Positions 5,982-15,873 are shown, numbered from the stretch's first letter. The stretch: 21,875 nucleotides of DNA from Candidatus Terrybacteria bacterium RIFCSPLOWO2_01_FULL_58_14 (GCA_001824745.1 MHSZ01000034.1:4704-26578), one strand, 5' to 3'. Notes: a model not told the origin generated them from the sequence alone. Made by a program: numbers and translations.

Positions 5982-8182
5982 TCGCCCTTTTCGCCGCCTT
6001 CATCCTGTTCCGCCGCGCGCTCTTCTCGTTGAAGCCCGAAGAGCACCTCGCGGGGCTTGGCACCCTCGCCCGGCCCCACGACGCCGCGTTCCTCGAGGAG
6101 GTCGACGAGGCGCGCCGCCCGCGCATACCCAACCCGCAGACGGCGCTGGAGGTAAGAGGCCGAGGCCTTCCGCACCTGAATGACGAGGCGTTTCGCTTCC
6201 TCATACAATGGGTCTTCATCGAGTCCGTTTCCGGAACCCAGCCATTCCCCCTCTTCGCCCTCTCGGGGATCGGTGACACCTTCCGCATACTGGGGCGCGC
6301 TTGAATGCTTGAGGAAATCGGCGACGCGGCGCACCTCTTTTTCGGAAACAAAGGTGCCTTGGATGCGCCGCGGCTTTGAGGTTTCCGCAGAGACGAAAAG
6401 CATATCCCCATTGCCCAGAAGCTTCTCCGCCCCTGCTCCGTCGAGAATCGTGCGCGAATCTACTTGAGAGGCAACCTGGAACGCCATGCGCGACGTGATA
6501 TTCGCCTTAATGAGGCCCGTGATGACCTCCACCGACGGACGCTGTGTCGCAACGACAAGATGGATGCCCACCGCTCGCGCCATCTGTGCTAAGCGCACAA
6601 TCGCGGCTTCCGCTTCTCGCCCCCGTGCTGCCATGATATCTGCGAGCTCATCGATCACGATGACAAGATATGGCATCGGCTCCTCTTCTCGCCGCCGGGC
6701 CTGGTTGAAACTCGCGATGTCGCGCGTGCGAGAAGTGGAGAGCACATCGAAACGCCGTTCCATTTCCGATACTGCCCACCTGAGGGCATGAATTGTTTTT
6801 TCAATGTCCACCACCACAGGCGTCAAAAGATGCGGCACGTCATTGAAAACGGGAAACTCCACGCGCTTTGGATCAATAAGGAGAAGGCGGAGCATCTGCG
6901 GCGGATTACGATACAATAATGCGGTAATGAGCGCATTGAGCGCAATCGTTTTTCCCGTTCCGGTCGCACCGGCAATAAGAAGATGCGGCATGCGTTCGAG
7001 CGCGGCATAGAAAGGAGAGCCCGCAACGTCTCGACCGAGCGCGAAGGTAAGACGGTACGGGGAAACCCGAAATTCCTCGGGTGCGAGAAGGTGTCGGAGC
7101 CGCACGAGAGCCGCTTGCTGATTGGGGACCTCAATGCCCACTAAAGAACGGCCGGGAATCGGCGCCTCAATGCGGATCGGGTGCGCCGCGAGCGCTAGTG
7201 CGAGATCGTTTCCCAGCGAACTGATCTGTGATAACTTCACGCCCTCTGCGGGTTTGAGCGTGTACTGTGTGACCGTAGGGCCGATGGTGACTTCCCCCAT
7301 TTCTACGGGAATACCGAAATTCCCGAACGTGCGCTTGATAATCTGCATGTTCGCCCGTACGTCTCCTGCTTTCGGACTCCCCTTTTCGCCATCGAGAAGG
7401 TTGAGCGGAGGGGGCGTATACGCAGCCGACGCGGCCAGCGTTTCTCCCTTGGGGAGAAAATCGGCTCCGCTTCGCGCGTTCTGCTGCGGAGATGGGGTTT
7501 CTCGCATTTCACCGGATTCCGGTTGTTCATCGCGGGTGAGCGGACGAATGCGGAATGAGGGAGGACGTATCGGGGTATCGCCGAAGGGGACGCGAGATTC
7601 TTTCTCGATTGTGCCGCCGGCATGCAACGAGGAGAGGGATTTTCTCCTTAGGCGTTCGCGCAAGAACGAGAAGATTGCGATGCCGCGTTCCCGCTCTGCG
7701 GGGAAATTGAGAAGAATAAATGCGCCGATGACGCCAAGCGCCATAAAGACAAGGAAAGCGGCACTCGGGCCGACCGCGGTGAGAAAGGGAGAGGCAATGA
7801 AACGCCCCGCAATTCCTCCACGGGAGGACTCTTCACCGAAAACAACCGTAAGCAGCGCAAGCAGGGAACCGATGAGGAGCGCGCCCCCGACGAAACCTGC
7901 GCCGGCTAAACGGCGCTCGGTCTGAAATGCGAGTATTGCGATGCCGGCAAGGATGATGGGAATAAACCAAGCCCCCCAACCGAAGCCGTAATTGAGGATA
8001 CGCGCAAGAATGTCACCAAGCGGCCCTGCCGCACTAAAAAGGCCCAGAGCAATGAGGGCCGCAATAACAAGGAGTACGACACCGACGATCCAGTTGCGTG
8101 TTCGGGGATGTAACTCAAGGGCGGGCAGCGTGATCGGCAACCCTCGAGAAAATCGTCTGCGTCTGTTCGCCGAAGCATTCAT
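5972..8182 (-). CDS. ftsK: DNA translocase FtsK/SpoIIIE
   Basis: A 736-aa membrane-bound ATPase that pumps chromosomal DNA through the division septum. Four membrane helices lie at about residues 31-50, 67-86, 94-115 and 140-160. A short Pro/Ser/charged linker (175-255) replaces the very long linker of E. coli FtsK. The alpha/beta motor domain follows, with GEVTIGPTVTQYTLKPAEGVK, Walker A GATGTGKT (405-412), LLIDPKRVEF, Walker B LVIVIDELAD (506-515), HLVVATQRPSVEVITG and RMAFQVASQVDSRTILD. A gamma winged-helix DNA-reading domain (656-716, YEEAKRLVIQVRKASASYLQ) suggests reading of KOPS-like polar motifs. The ATG overlaps the rpoC stop as ATGA, so the gene is probably co-transcribed with rpoBC. 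Its 3' end contains the recA promoter. Confidence 0.95.
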   Translation of the reverse strand: MNASANRRRRFSRGLPITLPALELHPRTRNWIVGVVLLVIAALIALGLFSAAGPLGDILARILNYGFGWGAWFIPIILAGIAILAFQTERRLAGAGFVGGALLIGSLLALLTVVFGEESSRGGIAGRFIASPFLTAVGPSAAFLVFMALGVIGAFILLNFPAERERGIAIFSFLRERLRRKSLSSLHAGGTIEKESRVPFGDTPIRPPSFRIRPLTRDEQPESGEMRETPSPQQNARSGADFLPKGETLAASAAYTPPPLNLLDGEKGSPKAGDVRANMQIIKRTFGNFGIPVEMGEVTIGPTVTQYTLKPAEGVKLSQISSLGNDLALALAAHPIRIEAPIPGRSLVGIEVPNQQAALVRLRHLLAPEEFRVSPYRLTFALGRDVAGSPFYAALERMPHLLIAGATGTGKTIALNALITALLYRNPPQMLRLLLIDPKRVEFPVFNDVPHLLTPVVVDIEKTIHALRWAVSEMERRFDVLSTSRTRDIASFNQARRREEEPMPYLVIVIDELADIMAARGREAEAAIVRLAQMARAVGIHLVVATQRPSVEVITGLIKANITSRMAFQVASQVDSRTILDGAGAEKLLGNGDMLFVSAETSKPRRIQGTFVSEKEVRRVADFLKHSSAPQYAEGVTDPREGEEGEWLGSGNGLDEDPLYEEAKRLVIQVRKASASYLQRRLRVGYARAARLVDLLEERGVVGPGEGAKPREVLFGLQREERAAEQDEGGEKGDWT

Positions 8183-11100
8183 GCTCCGTGTTCTGCGGTG
8201 TACTCCTCCGGAGATTGCTCTACTACAGCACCGCGCTGCTTTTGTTCACGGGAATCGGTGAAGGGACGCTCCGGGAGATTGCTGGCGCCGGCGGCTGTGG
8301 CGAACTCCCCTGCTCCGCGCGTTTCTGCTACGGTCCCAATATACGCATCGGCCGCATACTCGCGACGGTAACCGGTACCCGCGGGGATGAGGCGTCCAAT
8401 AATAACGTTTTCTTTGAGTCCTCGCAATCGGTCCCGCGCACCCTCGAGCCCTGCCTGAATAAGCACTCGCGCGGTCTCTTGGAACGACGCGGACGCGAGG
8501 AAGCTCTCGGATGCGAGCGAAGCCATAGTGATACCTAACAACAGCGGTACGGCCTCCGGTTCTTTCTTGCCTTCTTCCTCCGCCCGCATACAGATTTCTT
8601 GGAACTGCGGCCTTGGGAGAATCTCGCCGAGGGTGAGGGCGGTTTCCCCGACGGACTTTACCCGCATGCGAGAAAACATTTGGCGTACGATAATCTCAAT
8701 ATGTTTATCGTTAATCACGGCACCCGCCGCAGCATAGATACGCTGCACTTCGCGAATGATGTAACATTCCGTGTCTCGGAGCCCCGTGAGTCGGTATAGC
8801 TCCTTGAGATCAATAGAACCACGCGTGACCGGCTGCCCTTTTTCAATCCGTTGTGCGGATTGAACGATAAGGGGAATTCCCCGCGGTACCCGGATCTCGT
8901 ACGCTTCTGCTTTTTCTTGTTTTCGTGTTCGCGGTTTGGCACTGCCCTTCTTGCGTGACGGCTCCACTCCCTTCACCGGACGATCTTGAGGAACAATTTC
9001 AACGATGCGGTCACCGCTCTCTTCACGAATGGCGGCTACAGAACCCGCGACCTCGCTCAATATGGCTTGTCCTTTTGGCGGTCGCGCCTCAAAGATTTCT
9101 TCAACGCGCAGCAGTCCCTGAGTGATATCCGATGCCACGGCAACCCCGCCCGTGTGGAACGTACGCATGGTGAGTTGGGTGCCCGGCTCGCCGATAGCTT
9201 GCGCTGCGACAACGCCGACGGCTTCGCCAATAGCGACAAGCTCATTGCGCCCAAGATCCCACCCGTAACAGAGCCGGCAGACGCCTCGGACAGCACGGCA
9301 TGTCAACGGGCTTCGTACGCGCACCTCCTCAACGGCGGCGTCAGCAATTACCCGCGCCGCTGCGTGATCGATGGTCTCTCCCTTCCGTACCTCGCGTTTT
9401 CGTTTCAACCGCACATCTTCCACGGCGACGCGACCGATAAGCCGCGGAACAAACTCTTGTCCGGTTTCTTCAGAATCTTTTCGAAGAAGTGCGATTCCCC
9501 GGCCATCGCCGCAATCTTCTTCGGCCACTATTACCTCTTGCGCGACATCGACGAGCCGACGGGTGAGATATCCTGCAGTCGCCGTACGAAGCGCTGTGTC
9601 CGTGGCGCCTTTTCGGGCTGCATGCGTGGAGATGAAGTACTCAAGGACGTTGAACCCTTCCGTGAAAGATGCGACGATCGGCACCTCCATGATTTGCCCC
9701 GCAGGATTTACCACCGGTCCCTTCATGCCGGCCATTTGCCGCGGTTGTGTCCAGGAGCCCTTTGCCCCTGAATCCACGATAGAGAAAACCGAGGAACGGG
9801 AATCGATCGTTTCAGGGACTCGTTTGCCGATCTCGTCGGTGACGTCGCGCCAAAGGGCAATCGTCCGTTCTCGACGCTCATCATTAGTGAGCAATCCTTC
9901 CTCGTATGCGCGACGCAGTGCCGAGACCTTTTGAAGAGTGGCGGCGATGAGGCGCGGCTTCTCTTGGGGTACTGCCAAATCATCCATTCCCCAGCTCACG
10001 CCTGCTCTCGTTGCATACTCGAAACCCAGATTCTTGATCGCATCCAGCGTCCGTGCTGCAGAATCGATACCCACCCTACGAATGAGCTCGCCCGACAACT
10101 CTTCGAGGTCGCGTGCCCGAAGTTGTGCGTTGACGAACGGGAATGTAGGTGGAAGCACTTCGTTGAAAAGCACGCGTCCGACATTCGTCTCCGTGAGCCC
10201 ATCGACGTCATGCGCTTCTGCGAGCCGTCGAGGGTTTTCTGCAATGGGTTTGCTGAGACGCACGCGAATCACCTCGGTCAACTGAATACCGCCGAGATGA
10301 TACACGAGTGTCGCTTCTGTCGGGTTTGCAAATATTCGTGTCTTTGCGCTCTCTCCTTTCGCTCCCGCGGGAGGCGAAGAGTCCAGTCGCGTCATGAGAT
10401 AAATTCCCAGAACGATATCCTGCCGAGGTACGGCAATCGGGAGGCCGTTGGCCGGCTTGAGGAGATTATGGGAAGCGATCATGATTTCAGCGGCTTCCCG
10501 TTGAGCGGCGCGGGAAATCGGAACATGCACGGCCATTTGGTCGCCGTCGAAATCGGCGTTGAAGGCCGGACATACCAACGGATGGATTTGGATCGCCTCG
10601 CCTTCAATCAAGCGGGGGCGGAATGCCTGAACCGATAAACGGTGGAGAGTAGGAGCGCGATTGAGCAGCACGTATTTATCCGCAATGACCTCCTCAAGAA
10701 TTCCCCACGCAACATCCACTCCTTCTTCAATGAGATGAATCGCTCCTCGGATATTGAAGGCGTGTTCCCGTTCGAGGAGTTTCTGGACGACGAACGGCTT
10801 GAACAGTTCCATCGCCATAGTTTTCGGAAGACCGCATTCATGAAGCGCTAAATCCGACCCCACGACGATCACCGAACGCGCGGAGTAATCAACTCGTTTG
10901 CCGAGAAGATTCTGCCGAAATCTCCCCTGTTTTCCGCGCAGCATATCCGCGAGCGATCTCAGCGGCCTGCGCGATGCGCCCGTGGCCGGCCCCATGGGAC
11001 CCTTCCGCATGGAGTTATCGATAAGCGCATCCACCGCTTCTTGCAGCATTCGTTTTTCATTCCGCTGAATCACCTCGGGCGCATTGATAGATTGGAGATG

Positions 11101-12054
11101 TTTGAGACGATTATTACGATTGATAACTCTCCGATAGAGATCATTGAGATCCGATGTGGCGAAACGGCCCCCATCGAGCTGCACCATTGGCCGCAGATCC
11201 GGCGGCAGGACCGGAAGAACGGTGAGGATCATCCATTCGGGATGCACGCCGGACGCGCGCAGGGCGCGTACAAGCCGGAGACGACGAAGTATACGACGTT
11301 GCTGCATCGGCGTTGCCTGGTCCGCCGCTGAAGCCAGCTGTTTTGCTAGCGTATCAAGATCGAGTTTCGCAAGGAGATCTCGGAGGATTTCCGCACCGGT
11401 ACCCGCAGAGAAAACCTCTGCATATCGAAGCGAAAGGTCAAAGTAATCCGGTTCTGTGAACACGCGCAGACGTTGCAATCCCTTCACGCTCTCCACGGCG
11501 CGCTCGTAAGCGGTTTTCAGCTTTGTTTTCGTCGCACGGTCTTTCGTTTGTGCGGTTTTCTGCTTGAACTCTTGCGCAATGGCTTTCAAGACGCGCTTCC
11601 GCGCCTCGTCGTCCACGCGGGTAACAATATAACCATTGAAGTAGACCACCCGCTCTATGGCCGGTGCGGAAATATCGAGGAGAAGACCGATCCGCGAAGG
11701 CACGCTCTTGAGAAACCAAATGTGCGTGACGGGAGTAGCGAGTTCAATATGGCCCATACGCTCGCGGCGCACCGCAGCACGGGTTACCTCAACCCCGCAT
11801 TTGTCGCATACGATGCCCTTGAAACGTACGCGCTTATATTTCCCGCAGTAGCACTCGAAATCGCGTTCCGGACCGAAAATACGTTCGTCAAAGAGACCGT
11901 CTTTTTCCGGACGCTGTGTACGATAGTTGATGGTCTCTGCTTTCGTCACTTCACCGTGCGACCAGGCGCGAACCTCATCCGGAGAGGCAAGCCGGAGCGC
12001 TACAGTATCGAAATCTGTCACGCGCGTGGGGCGTTCGGGAATCGGTGTGGGCAT
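8179..12054 (-). CDS. rpoC: RNA polymerase subunit beta'
   Basis: A 1291-aa catalytic subunit of RNA polymerase. Visible landmarks in order: N-terminal zinc site C68-x-C70 and C83-x2-C86; clamp and lid region (RGKQGRFRQNLLGKRVDYS); the Mg-binding loop NADFDGDQM (499-507) with the three catalytic Asp; bridge helix and neighbours (GFNVLEYFISTHAARKGATD, 800-819); second zinc site C848, C919, C926, C929 (CRAVRGVCRLCYG); trigger-loop partner AQAIGEPGTQLTMRTFHTGG (951-970); and C-terminal VIIGRLIPAGTG. It is somewhat shorter than the E. coli protein. The ATG lies 38 nt after the rpoB stop, with no Shine-Dalgarno. Its stop overlaps the ftsK start, an uncommon partner for rpoBC, which in many bacteria are followed by rpsL/rpsG or stand alone. 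Confidence 0.98.
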   Translation of the reverse strand: MPTPIPERPTRVTDFDTVALRLASPDEVRAWSHGEVTKAETINYRTQRPEKDGLFDERIFGPERDFECYCGKYKRVRFKGIVCDKCGVEVTRAAVRRERMGHIELATPVTHIWFLKSVPSRIGLLLDISAPAIERVVYFNGYIVTRVDDEARKRVLKAIAQEFKQKTAQTKDRATKTKLKTAYERAVESVKGLQRLRVFTEPDYFDLSLRYAEVFSAGTGAEILRDLLAKLDLDTLAKQLASAADQATPMQQRRILRRLRLVRALRASGVHPEWMILTVLPVLPPDLRPMVQLDGGRFATSDLNDLYRRVINRNNRLKHLQSINAPEVIQRNEKRMLQEAVDALIDNSMRKGPMGPATGASRRPLRSLADMLRGKQGRFRQNLLGKRVDYSARSVIVVGSDLALHECGLPKTMAMELFKPFVVQKLLEREHAFNIRGAIHLIEEGVDVAWGILEEVIADKYVLLNRAPTLHRLSVQAFRPRLIEGEAIQIHPLVCPAFNADFDGDQMAVHVPISRAAQREAAEIMIASHNLLKPANGLPIAVPRQDIVLGIYLMTRLDSSPPAGAKGESAKTRIFANPTEATLVYHLGGIQLTEVIRVRLSKPIAENPRRLAEAHDVDGLTETNVGRVLFNEVLPPTFPFVNAQLRARDLEELSGELIRRVGIDSAARTLDAIKNLGFEYATRAGVSWGMDDLAVPQEKPRLIAATLQKVSALRRAYEEGLLTNDERRERTIALWRDVTDEIGKRVPETIDSRSSVFSIVDSGAKGSWTQPRQMAGMKGPVVNPAGQIMEVPIVASFTEGFNVLEYFISTHAARKGATDTALRTATAGYLTRRLVDVAQEVIVAEEDCGDGRGIALLRKDSEETGQEFVPRLIGRVAVEDVRLKRKREVRKGETIDHAAARVIADAAVEEVRVRSPLTCRAVRGVCRLCYGWDLGRNELVAIGEAVGVVAAQAIGEPGTQLTMRTFHTGGVAVASDITQGLLRVEEIFEARPPKGQAILSEVAGSVAAIREESGDRIVEIVPQDRPVKGVEPSRKKGSAKPRTRKQEKAEAYEIRVPRGIPLIVQSAQRIEKGQPVTRGSIDLKELYRLTGLRDTECYIIREVQRIYAAAGAVINDKHIEIIVRQMFSRMRVKSVGETALTLGEILPRPQFQEICMRAEEEGKKEPEAVPLLLGITMASLASESFLASASFQETARVLIQAGLEGARDRLRGLKENVIIGRLIPAGTGYRREYAADAYIGTVAETRGAGEFATAAGASNLPERPFTDSREQKQRGAVVEQSPEEYTAEHGA

Positions 12055-12092
12055 ACGATGATCTACAAACGCGGGGCGGGGTCGCGAACCGT

Positions 12093-15000
12093 CTATTTCT
12101 CTACGGCCTTTTCGGACGCTGGCGGCAAGATTGAAGCTTCTTGTTCCTCGCCGCGTGTTTCCTCGCGATGACTCTCGTCTATTTCGTTTTTCCCGTGCCG
12201 CTCCAGCGACACCGCGAGCCCCAATGAACGCAACTCGGCAAGGAAAACGTTGAAGGCGGCTGGCGTGTGCGGAGTGCGGAGCGGTTGGCCCCGGATGATC
12301 GCTTCATACATTGCGGCGCGCCCTGCGATATCATCGGATTTTACCGTGAGCATCTCCTGAAGCGTGTGCGAAGCTCCGTACCCTTCAAGAGCCCACACTT
12401 CCATTTCGCCGAATCGCTGTCCGCCGAACTGCGCCTTTCCTCCCAGCGGTTGCTGGGTGATGAGCGAATATGGACCGATCGATCGCATATGAATCTTATC
12501 CTCCACCATATGAACGAGCTTCAGCACGTACATGACTCCCACGGTCACCGGATCGGGAAACGGCGTACCGGTCTGTCCGTCGTAAAGCGCCACTTTGCCG
12601 TTTTCGGGAAGCCCCGCTTCGTGGAGAACCCGGCGAATCTCCTCGACATTCGCGCCGGCCAACGCGGGCGTTTTCGCGCGAAAACCCAGCGCGAGGGCTG
12701 CAGCGCCAAGATGGGTTTCGAGAATCTGGCCGATATTCATTCGTGAAGCGACACCCAGGGGATTGAGAATGATATCCACCGGCGTACCGTCCTGAAGGAA
12801 TGGCATATCTTCCGCCGGGAGAATCTTTGCGATAACGCCCTTGTTTCCGTGGCGTCCAGCGAGCTTATCCCCCACGGAGATTCTCCGGAGTGACGCCACC
12901 TCTACCTGAATGGAACGAATGACGCCGGGAGGAAGCGCGTCGCCTCGCTCACGGGAAAAAATGCGTACCGAGATAATGCGGCCGCGTTTCCCATGCGGCA
13001 AGCGAAGCGAGCTATCCTTCACGTCACGCGCCTTCTCGCCGAAGATCGCGCGCAAGAGGCGTTCCTCGGCAGTCAAATCTGTTTCTCCCTTTGGAGAAAT
13101 TTTTCCCACGAGAATATCTCCGGGCGTCACTTCCGCGCCGATCCGAATGATTCCTTCCTCATCAAGATCCTTGAGCTTCTCTTCGCCAACGTTGGGAATA
13201 TCGGGGGTAGTAAGTTCGGGCCCAAGTTTCGTGTCGCGCACGTCGCAGACAAAATCCTCAATATGTACCGAAGTGAACCGATCGCCCCCCACCAATCGTT
13301 CGGAAATCACCATCGCGTCTTCATAGTTCACACCGCGCCAAGGGAGAAACGCGACGACGAGATTTTGTCCGATTGCGAGCTCGCCATGATCAACAGCGGC
13401 GCCATCGGCGAGTACGTCGCCCCGTTTCACTTTCTGCTCTAAGCTCACTACGGGCCGTTGCGTGATGGTCGTATACTGATTCGAACGCATAAACGTTCTC
13501 AGGGCATACTCACGCGTTCTGTGCGATGCATTCTTCACCGCGATGCGATCCGCATCGACCGCAACGACCGTTCCCGCCTCTTCCGCCAACGCCACTTGTC
13601 CTGACTCTCGCGCAGCAATCGCCTCCATGCCGGTTCCCACAAGCGGCGCCTCCGGTCGCACGCAAGGCACCGCTTGTCTCTGCATATTCGCTGCCATCAT
13701 CGCCCGGGTTGCATCATCGTGTTCGAGAAATGGAATCAAGGCCGTCGCAACCGAAAGGGCCTGCTGTGGGGCTATATCGAAAAACTCTACACGTTCCCTC
13801 GGCATGAGCCGCGGTTCGTCGCGGAAACGCACCTCGACTTGCTCGAGCGCAATACGACGTTTGCCGTCCAAGGGCGTACCGGCGTGCGCGATAACGTGCT
13901 GTTGCTCTGTCGTTGCATCCATCCAGACCATTTCGTCTGTAACCCGCTCATTCTTGACCCGAAAATACGGCGTCTCGATGAACCCAAATTCGTTGAGGCG
14001 GGCATACATAGCCAAATGCCCCACAAGGCCGATATTGGGACCTTCGGGGGTTTGGATCGGATCAATTCTTCCATAGTGAGAAGGTTGCACGTCTCGCACC
14101 TCAAACCCCGCACGTTCCCGAGTAAGCCCTCCGGGGCCCATCGCGGAAACTCGGCGTTTATGTTCCAGTTCTGCGAGCGGGTTCACGTTATCCATGAACT
14201 GGGAAAGTTGCGAAGAAGCGAAGAATTCCCGGATCGCGGCGACGACCGGACGAGCGTTCACTAGCTGCACTGGAGTTGCGGTGGCGAGATCAAACGTCGA
14301 CATCCGATCCTTCACGATGCGCTCCATGCGCGCAAACCCAATGCGAAGCCGCTGTTCCAGCAACTCTCCGAAGGCGCGGACGCGCCGGTTTCCGAGATGG
14401 TCGATCTCGTCCGGACGTGCTTCTGGATCGTTATTCATTTTGATAATCTCCCGGACGATAAGAAGAAGATCTTCCTTGGAGAGTGCGCGTTGCGAAAGCG
14501 TGATTTCTCCGGGGGCACGGCCGCGAAGGCGCACGTCCATTTTCCAGCGCCCCACGCGGGCGAGATCGTATCTCCCGAACGTGAAAAGGAGACCGGTAAG
14601 CAGAGTGCGCGCGTTCTCGACCGTTGCGAGATCTCCGGGCCGCAACCGGCCGTAAATTTCGAGAAGCGCCTGCTCTTCCGTTTTTGTGGTATCTCGTCGC
14701 TGCGTTTCAATGAGGAATCGCGTTTCCCCCACGTCGACATCCGCCACCGCCTTGCGAACTTCTTCGTCGTCAATCCCTATCGCCCGAAGGAGAGTAGTCA
14801 CCGGTGCGCGTCGGCGCCGGTCAATCTTGATGCCAATGACGCCAGCGGAATCGGTATCGAGCTCCAGCCATGCACCGCGGTTGGGGATAACCTTTGCGCC
14901 AAAAAGCGTGCGTCCTCGATAAAACGTACGGCTGAAAAACACGCCGGGCGAACGAATGAGTTGGGGGATGATCACGCGTTCGACTCCGTTCACGATAAAG

Positions 15001-15368
15001 GTCCCCCGTGGCGTCATGAGGGGAAAGTCACTGAGATATACTTCTTGCTCCTTTACCTCCTTTGTTCGTTTGTTCGTGAAGCGCGTCTTGAGACGAACCG
15101 TCGATGCGTACGAAGCGTTATGGAGGCGAGCTTCAAGCTCATCAAATGTGGGTTTCTCGCGCGCGTAGTCAAGAAAGGCGAGTTCCACGTCTCGCCCCGA
15201 ATGATCTCGAAGCGGTGATACCTCCGCGAGGAGTTCGCGGAACCCAGTTTCCCAAAAGCGTTCCCATGACCGAAGTTGCAATGCGAGCAGCTCCTGCGGG
15301 AAAAGGGTTTGCGGAGCGCCATTCGTAAACAGGCGTTCGGGGAAAAGAGATGGGTGACGATATGCCAT
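12093..15368 (-). CDS. rpoB: RNA polymerase subunit beta
   Basis: A 1091-aa subunit, shorter than E. coli RpoB and lacking its large lineage insertions. Landmarks: fork-loop/protrusion SDFPLMTPRGTFIVNGVERV (113-132), the rifampicin-pocket region (about 384-411: SSQLSQFMD, then EHKRRVSAMGPGGLTRERAG), DPIQTPEGPNIGLV, active-site flank WRGVNYEDAMVISERLV, KISPKGETDLTAEERLLRAI, GRHGNKGVIAKILPAEDMP and C-terminal GGQRFGEMEVWALEGYGASH. The positions equivalent to the common resistance sites D516, H526 and S531 of E. coli appear to carry the sensitive-type residues. ATG 15368 is preceded by a 148-nt gap with a possible promoter and no Shine-Dalgarno. No rplL/rplJ genes precede it here; the upstream gene is a small unknown. 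Confidence 0.98.
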   Translation of the reverse strand: MAYRHPSLFPERLFTNGAPQTLFPQELLALQLRSWERFWETGFRELLAEVSPLRDHSGRDVELAFLDYAREKPTFDELEARLHNASYASTVRLKTRFTNKRTKEVKEQEVYLSDFPLMTPRGTFIVNGVERVIIPQLIRSPGVFFSRTFYRGRTLFGAKVIPNRGAWLELDTDSAGVIGIKIDRRRRAPVTTLLRAIGIDDEEVRKAVADVDVGETRFLIETQRRDTTKTEEQALLEIYGRLRPGDLATVENARTLLTGLLFTFGRYDLARVGRWKMDVRLRGRAPGEITLSQRALSKEDLLLIVREIIKMNNDPEARPDEIDHLGNRRVRAFGELLEQRLRIGFARMERIVKDRMSTFDLATATPVQLVNARPVVAAIREFFASSQLSQFMDNVNPLAELEHKRRVSAMGPGGLTRERAGFEVRDVQPSHYGRIDPIQTPEGPNIGLVGHLAMYARLNEFGFIETPYFRVKNERVTDEMVWMDATTEQQHVIAHAGTPLDGKRRIALEQVEVRFRDEPRLMPRERVEFFDIAPQQALSVATALIPFLEHDDATRAMMAANMQRQAVPCVRPEAPLVGTGMEAIAARESGQVALAEEAGTVVAVDADRIAVKNASHRTREYALRTFMRSNQYTTITQRPVVSLEQKVKRGDVLADGAAVDHGELAIGQNLVVAFLPWRGVNYEDAMVISERLVGGDRFTSVHIEDFVCDVRDTKLGPELTTPDIPNVGEEKLKDLDEEGIIRIGAEVTPGDILVGKISPKGETDLTAEERLLRAIFGEKARDVKDSSLRLPHGKRGRIISVRIFSRERGDALPPGVIRSIQVEVASLRRISVGDKLAGRHGNKGVIAKILPAEDMPFLQDGTPVDIILNPLGVASRMNIGQILETHLGAAALALGFRAKTPALAGANVEEIRRVLHEAGLPENGKVALYDGQTGTPFPDPVTVGVMYVLKLVHMVEDKIHMRSIGPYSLITQQPLGGKAQFGGQRFGEMEVWALEGYGASHTLQEMLTVKSDDIAGRAAMYEAIIRGQPLRTPHTPAAFNVFLAELRSLGLAVSLERHGKNEIDESHREETRGEEQEASILPPASEKAVEK

Positions 15369-15409
15369 AAAAGATGCGCGCGATGCGGGAAAAATCTCGC
15401 GAAAACGAT

Positions 15410-15437
15410 AAAATACCCCGAACGCATCGGCTGTCCG
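15410..15437 (-). promoter_or_regulatory. Possible rpoB promoter in the 148-nt gap
   Basis: CGGACA (15432-15437) and TATTTT (15410-15415) on the minus strand are 16 nt apart. Each matches consensus at only four positions, so this is a weak prediction. It would give a leader of about 35 nt. The gap 15369-15516 contains no other gene, no hairpin terminator and no tRNA that I can see, so readthrough from the rodA unit is also possible. Confidence 0.35.
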
Positions 15438-15516
15438 GAGTACTGCTCGAAAACAAACTATTGCGGCATCACCATGAAGAGGAGAACGTGAGGCGGGAGA
15501 ATAGGAAGGTCGAAAT

Positions 15517-15870
15517 TTATCTCGCGCGCAACGAACGTTTCGCCGTGAGGGATCGCCGGCGTCGGGAATCGCCTTTGTGCGCGTCGTGAAGCGGCGTACA
15601 AGAAATCACGAAGGAGCCCTTCGCGCGCAATGCGAACTTTACCGCTTGGATAACCGCCGAGGCCACACGGACGGTCATCGCGGAGGAATCGTCCCCCACC
15701 TCAAGCTCCAAGCGCGCAAGATTGATCCCCCGCATTCTACCCCCCCTGAAAAACTTGTCAAGGGCCCGCACCGGATCCCCTCTTCGGAACAAAGGGATCC
15801 TCCGCCTTGTCTTTTCTCCTTGCAGCGTAAGGATGAGCGCCCCCACCTGGTCTTTCCTGAGCTTTGCCAT
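15517..15870 (-). CDS. Unknown small basic protein, 117 aa
   Basis: I do not recognise this protein. It starts 3 nt after the rodA stop, which supports a real, coupled gene. Visible pattern: a strand (VGALILTLQGEK), the basic stretch TRRRIPLFRRGDPVRALDKF (helix with ALDKFFRGG), a strand LARLELEVGDDSS, and a helix TVRVASAVIQAVKFALRAK, followed by a tail rich in Arg/Lys (SRRRRSLTAKRSLRAR). No signal peptide, membrane helix or zinc motif is present. The basic character would suit RNA, DNA or phosphate-rich partners, but no function is claimed. No clear Shine-Dalgarno. The last codons are strongly basic, unlike the ordered middle, so the tail may be disordered. Confidence 0.7.
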   Translation of the reverse strand: MAKLRKDQVGALILTLQGEKTRRRIPLFRRGDPVRALDKFFRGGRMRGINLARLELEVGDDSSAMTVRVASAVIQAVKFALRAKGSFVISCTPLHDAHKGDSRRRRSLTAKRSLRAR

Positions 15871-15873
15871 ACT

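Noticed and set aside
7441..7459. Small palindrome TTTCTCCC/GGGAGAAA in the ftsK linker, almost identical to one at 13082-13099 in rpoB
   Set aside because: Both encode PKGET; in rpoB this is a conserved family motif, so the likeness is best explained by shared peptide and codon use.
8986..9771. Plus-strand open frame, 261 codons, within rpoC
   Set aside because: It is opposite the highly conserved zinc-site and trigger-loop-partner region of rpoC; its translation shows no domain.
10360..10379. Palindrome CTCCCGCGGGAG with imperfect extension inside rpoC
   Set aside because: It lies in a variable loop (SSPPAGAKGES) and is short; a Pro-Ala-Gly stretch in GC-rich DNA gives such palindromes by chance.
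15369..15516. A small gene, tRNA or riboswitch in the longest gap
   Set aside because: No cloverleaf, no long frame with a plausible start and no stable hairpin were seen; only weak promoter-like hexamers.
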